NCBI GenBank assembly: GCA_024404095.1
Contig: JAKSQO010000006.1
Span: 38,575-102,574 of the forward strand
Length of the DNA: 64,000 nt
DNA from: Clostridia bacterium
GTDB lineage: Bacteria > Bacillota > Clostridia > Oscillospirales > Acutalibacteraceae
Direction of reading: 5' to 3'
The translations under genes were made by a program, and so were the position numbers. Positions 63,501 through 64,000 of the stretch are shown in pieces (position 1 is the stretch's first letter; each line of letters begins with the position of its first letter). Under the pieces are notes generated by a model. That model was not told where the DNA came from. It was given only the letters and a program-made list of their open reading frames with translations, and did no database searches.

Positions 63501-64000
63501 GGTTACAAATCTTTATCTTGATAACCTTACATCGCAGACGGTTGTTGAAGGTAAGACAAACGAAACATTTACTCTCGGTATTCCCGTAAGAGAAGGATAT
63601 AAGTTCAGCGGTTGGACTATCACAGGTGCAGCAACAGCTGCTGCAAACGGTGCGCTTTCACAGTATCCTGAAACAAACTGCTACAATTATGTATTCGGTA
63701 CAGATTCAGATATTATCGAGGCTAACTGGACAGCTGATACATATAAGGTCATCTTCCGCAACGTAGACGGAGAAGTATACAGCACACAGGAAGTAGCAAA
63801 GGGAGGCACAGCAACAGCACCGAATGTAACACCGGTACTGTTCGGTCATACCTTCAGCACATGGGATACACCACTTACAAATGTTCAGAGCAATCTCTAC
63901 ATTGAGCCTGTATACACACCGATAGATATCAATGTGAACCTCGATAAGGCATCAACAACAATCTATCAGCGCGGAACAGACACAGTAACAGCCACATTCA
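60511..64000 (+). CDS. Large secreted surface protein, C-terminally cut by the window
   Basis: 1163 codons without a stop to the window end. AAGGAGGAAATCGT precedes the ATG. Residues 1-36 are a signal peptide. The first 700 residues are Thr/Ser/Asn-rich beta-strand sequence without a recognised enzyme motif. Two related beta-sandwich modules lie at about 763-860 and 908-1010 (compare KYLLTYSVAGADAS with TYKLDYDVSGIDAA), which look like carbohydrate- or ligand-binding domains. InlB-type repeat modules follow from about 1013 (VREGYKFSGW) and 1078 (TYKVIFRNVDGEVYST). Likely an adhesin or wall-bound protein; the anchor is beyond the window. Confidence 0.85.
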   Translation, partial: MSKAGKSLKRVLSVILTLTMLFTTFVFFDISATAAAFSALNVTDNGNGNPVYLYVPEQIYLKPKVDSYKAQGRSNFQWFVDSAINEATHVATPKTGESPTGNFYFYYQDASKVTVSYKYLNADGTDMVAYTSSSDSTQASNYVNQNCTVQFDGQATAISASNTRTSSSGSQYIYTGNTVNTKLTQAGLSPFLTASSTGCYIEWTVRFVDNRDGLERAVKAYTYVYKPYVQPVGVAVRCACKFYNDHFNSHIAWVSGVHGSDGSGGYYPKSGGGDGSLVPFASSNAEGYKLSNLYFQFSTSIANAANNYFDWHTDNTGAEHWVDSSSSTNFTQKTFNWANSTDHNPSGTGTVYALEFVASPLAKLSVDNSRYTNLSQIPNLSVGMMITDDEHSDSGKGAHYLANFAKDTTADTQTNTSSNNKGDKNPAKNMFNGYTGDVIYKVGDIGGSGDETDGLKYNGRWTREINSSSPSGRYDLRSGYWNTDSDWATSVGGIHVQITMTNKSSLRTALDNAMKITGRLGLDINESSAYYNTNSAEWKNFVALYKAAGRMLTALDTQPTVSANGTSYSTPASLASALNTAVNNIENARLSSTANVRVVALTTDLNGNYITDYVTTKATGAINTNDTKTYKFGNTISVTTPSFAGYDYVGYSVGSTTAYGKNLGNDYSSALAGTSAPPTKSYAAENSIGYTLYYVPKTLTATVKTNSGTYNLLKTQTGDLPSLTGIGFPAHAASSSVDTDFNYTIEDNDVIAYTSSASTAQKFVYLPFYADLNAATKYLLTYSVAGADASDIEFSFYNADFFGGDSGNTSNYTVAADGTFTTGALDSGRAYLRLELSGNARSGKEFRISDLCLTLADKNALYLDTTQGYGTAYTPTSTDKTGMSYNASSSNSFTVTSKYSTLTYEQKQLLPYYVNIQPGCTYKLDYDVSGIDAANVVFELYSNSFTGGNSSSGTKYYAFSGSGSTITTGLNDKGVAQLRVSYVAKTTATITAGTTASVTNLYLDNLTSQTVVEGKTNETFTLGIPVREGYKFSGWTITGAATAAANGALSQYPETNCYNYVFGTDSDIIEANWTADTYKVIFRNVDGEVYSTQEVAKGGTATAPNVTPVLFGHTFSTWDTPLTNVQSNLYIEPVYTPIDINVNLDKASTTIYQRGTDTVTATF

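Overview
The window looks like chromosome from a low-to-mid GC, spore-forming, anaerobic Clostridium-class bacterium, most like the Ruminococcus/Oscillospiraceae gut lineages. The grounds are: the order rnj-gdpP-rplI-dnaB-tilS, spoIIID and spoVAC, a Rex regulator beside aconitase and isocitrate dehydrogenase, archaeal-type Asd, many intracellular glycosidases, GGAGG ribosome sites, and TTG starts with good Shine-Dalgarno sequences. Family names come from recognising motifs by eye; no database was searched.

Layout. 1-5.9 kb (minus strand): replication, translation and c-di-AMP/RNA turnover operon. 6.0-12 kb: rnhA, then a minus-strand glycosidase operon (GH38, GH31). 12.1-13.2 kb: deoC-cdd nucleoside salvage. 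13.2-15.5 kb: an accessory patch (TraX-like gene and three unknown ORFs), each ORF followed by a copy of a small palindromic repeat. 15.6-19.4 kb: a DUF4830 gene with a hairpin-masked ribosome site, a FliB-like gene, spoIIID and asnB. 19.4-24.4 kb: dapA, asd, queA-tgt and yajC. 24.4-29.6 kb: acn-icd-rex-nuclease operon and spoVAC.

29.7-34.0 kb is the most unusual part: a minus-strand peptide-modification operon. It encodes an S26-type peptidase, a radical SAM/SPASM enzyme, a 56-residue precursor peptide, a nucleotidyltransferase and an HPr-kinase-like protein fused to a PqqD domain. Both the radical SAM gene and the PqqD part carry one in-frame TAG codon with homologous sequence continuing past it. 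By my reading every other complete gene in the window ends in TAA or TGA and none in TAG. Either the operon is decaying, or UAG is read as an amino acid here.

34.4-49.7 kb: membrane transporters, truB, a SigH-like sigma factor, a His-rich CPBP membrane protein, FkbM methyltransferase, an orphan glycosidase-like protein, a cobalamin/radical SAM operon with a PfkB sugar kinase, an exported PHP protein and tRNA-Leu(CAA). 49.8-60.3 kb: rlmA, an amino-sugar-kinase/GH4 operon, exported and lipase genes, and potABCD with an unusual membrane-anchored PotD. 60.5-64 kb: a large secreted surface protein that runs off the window.
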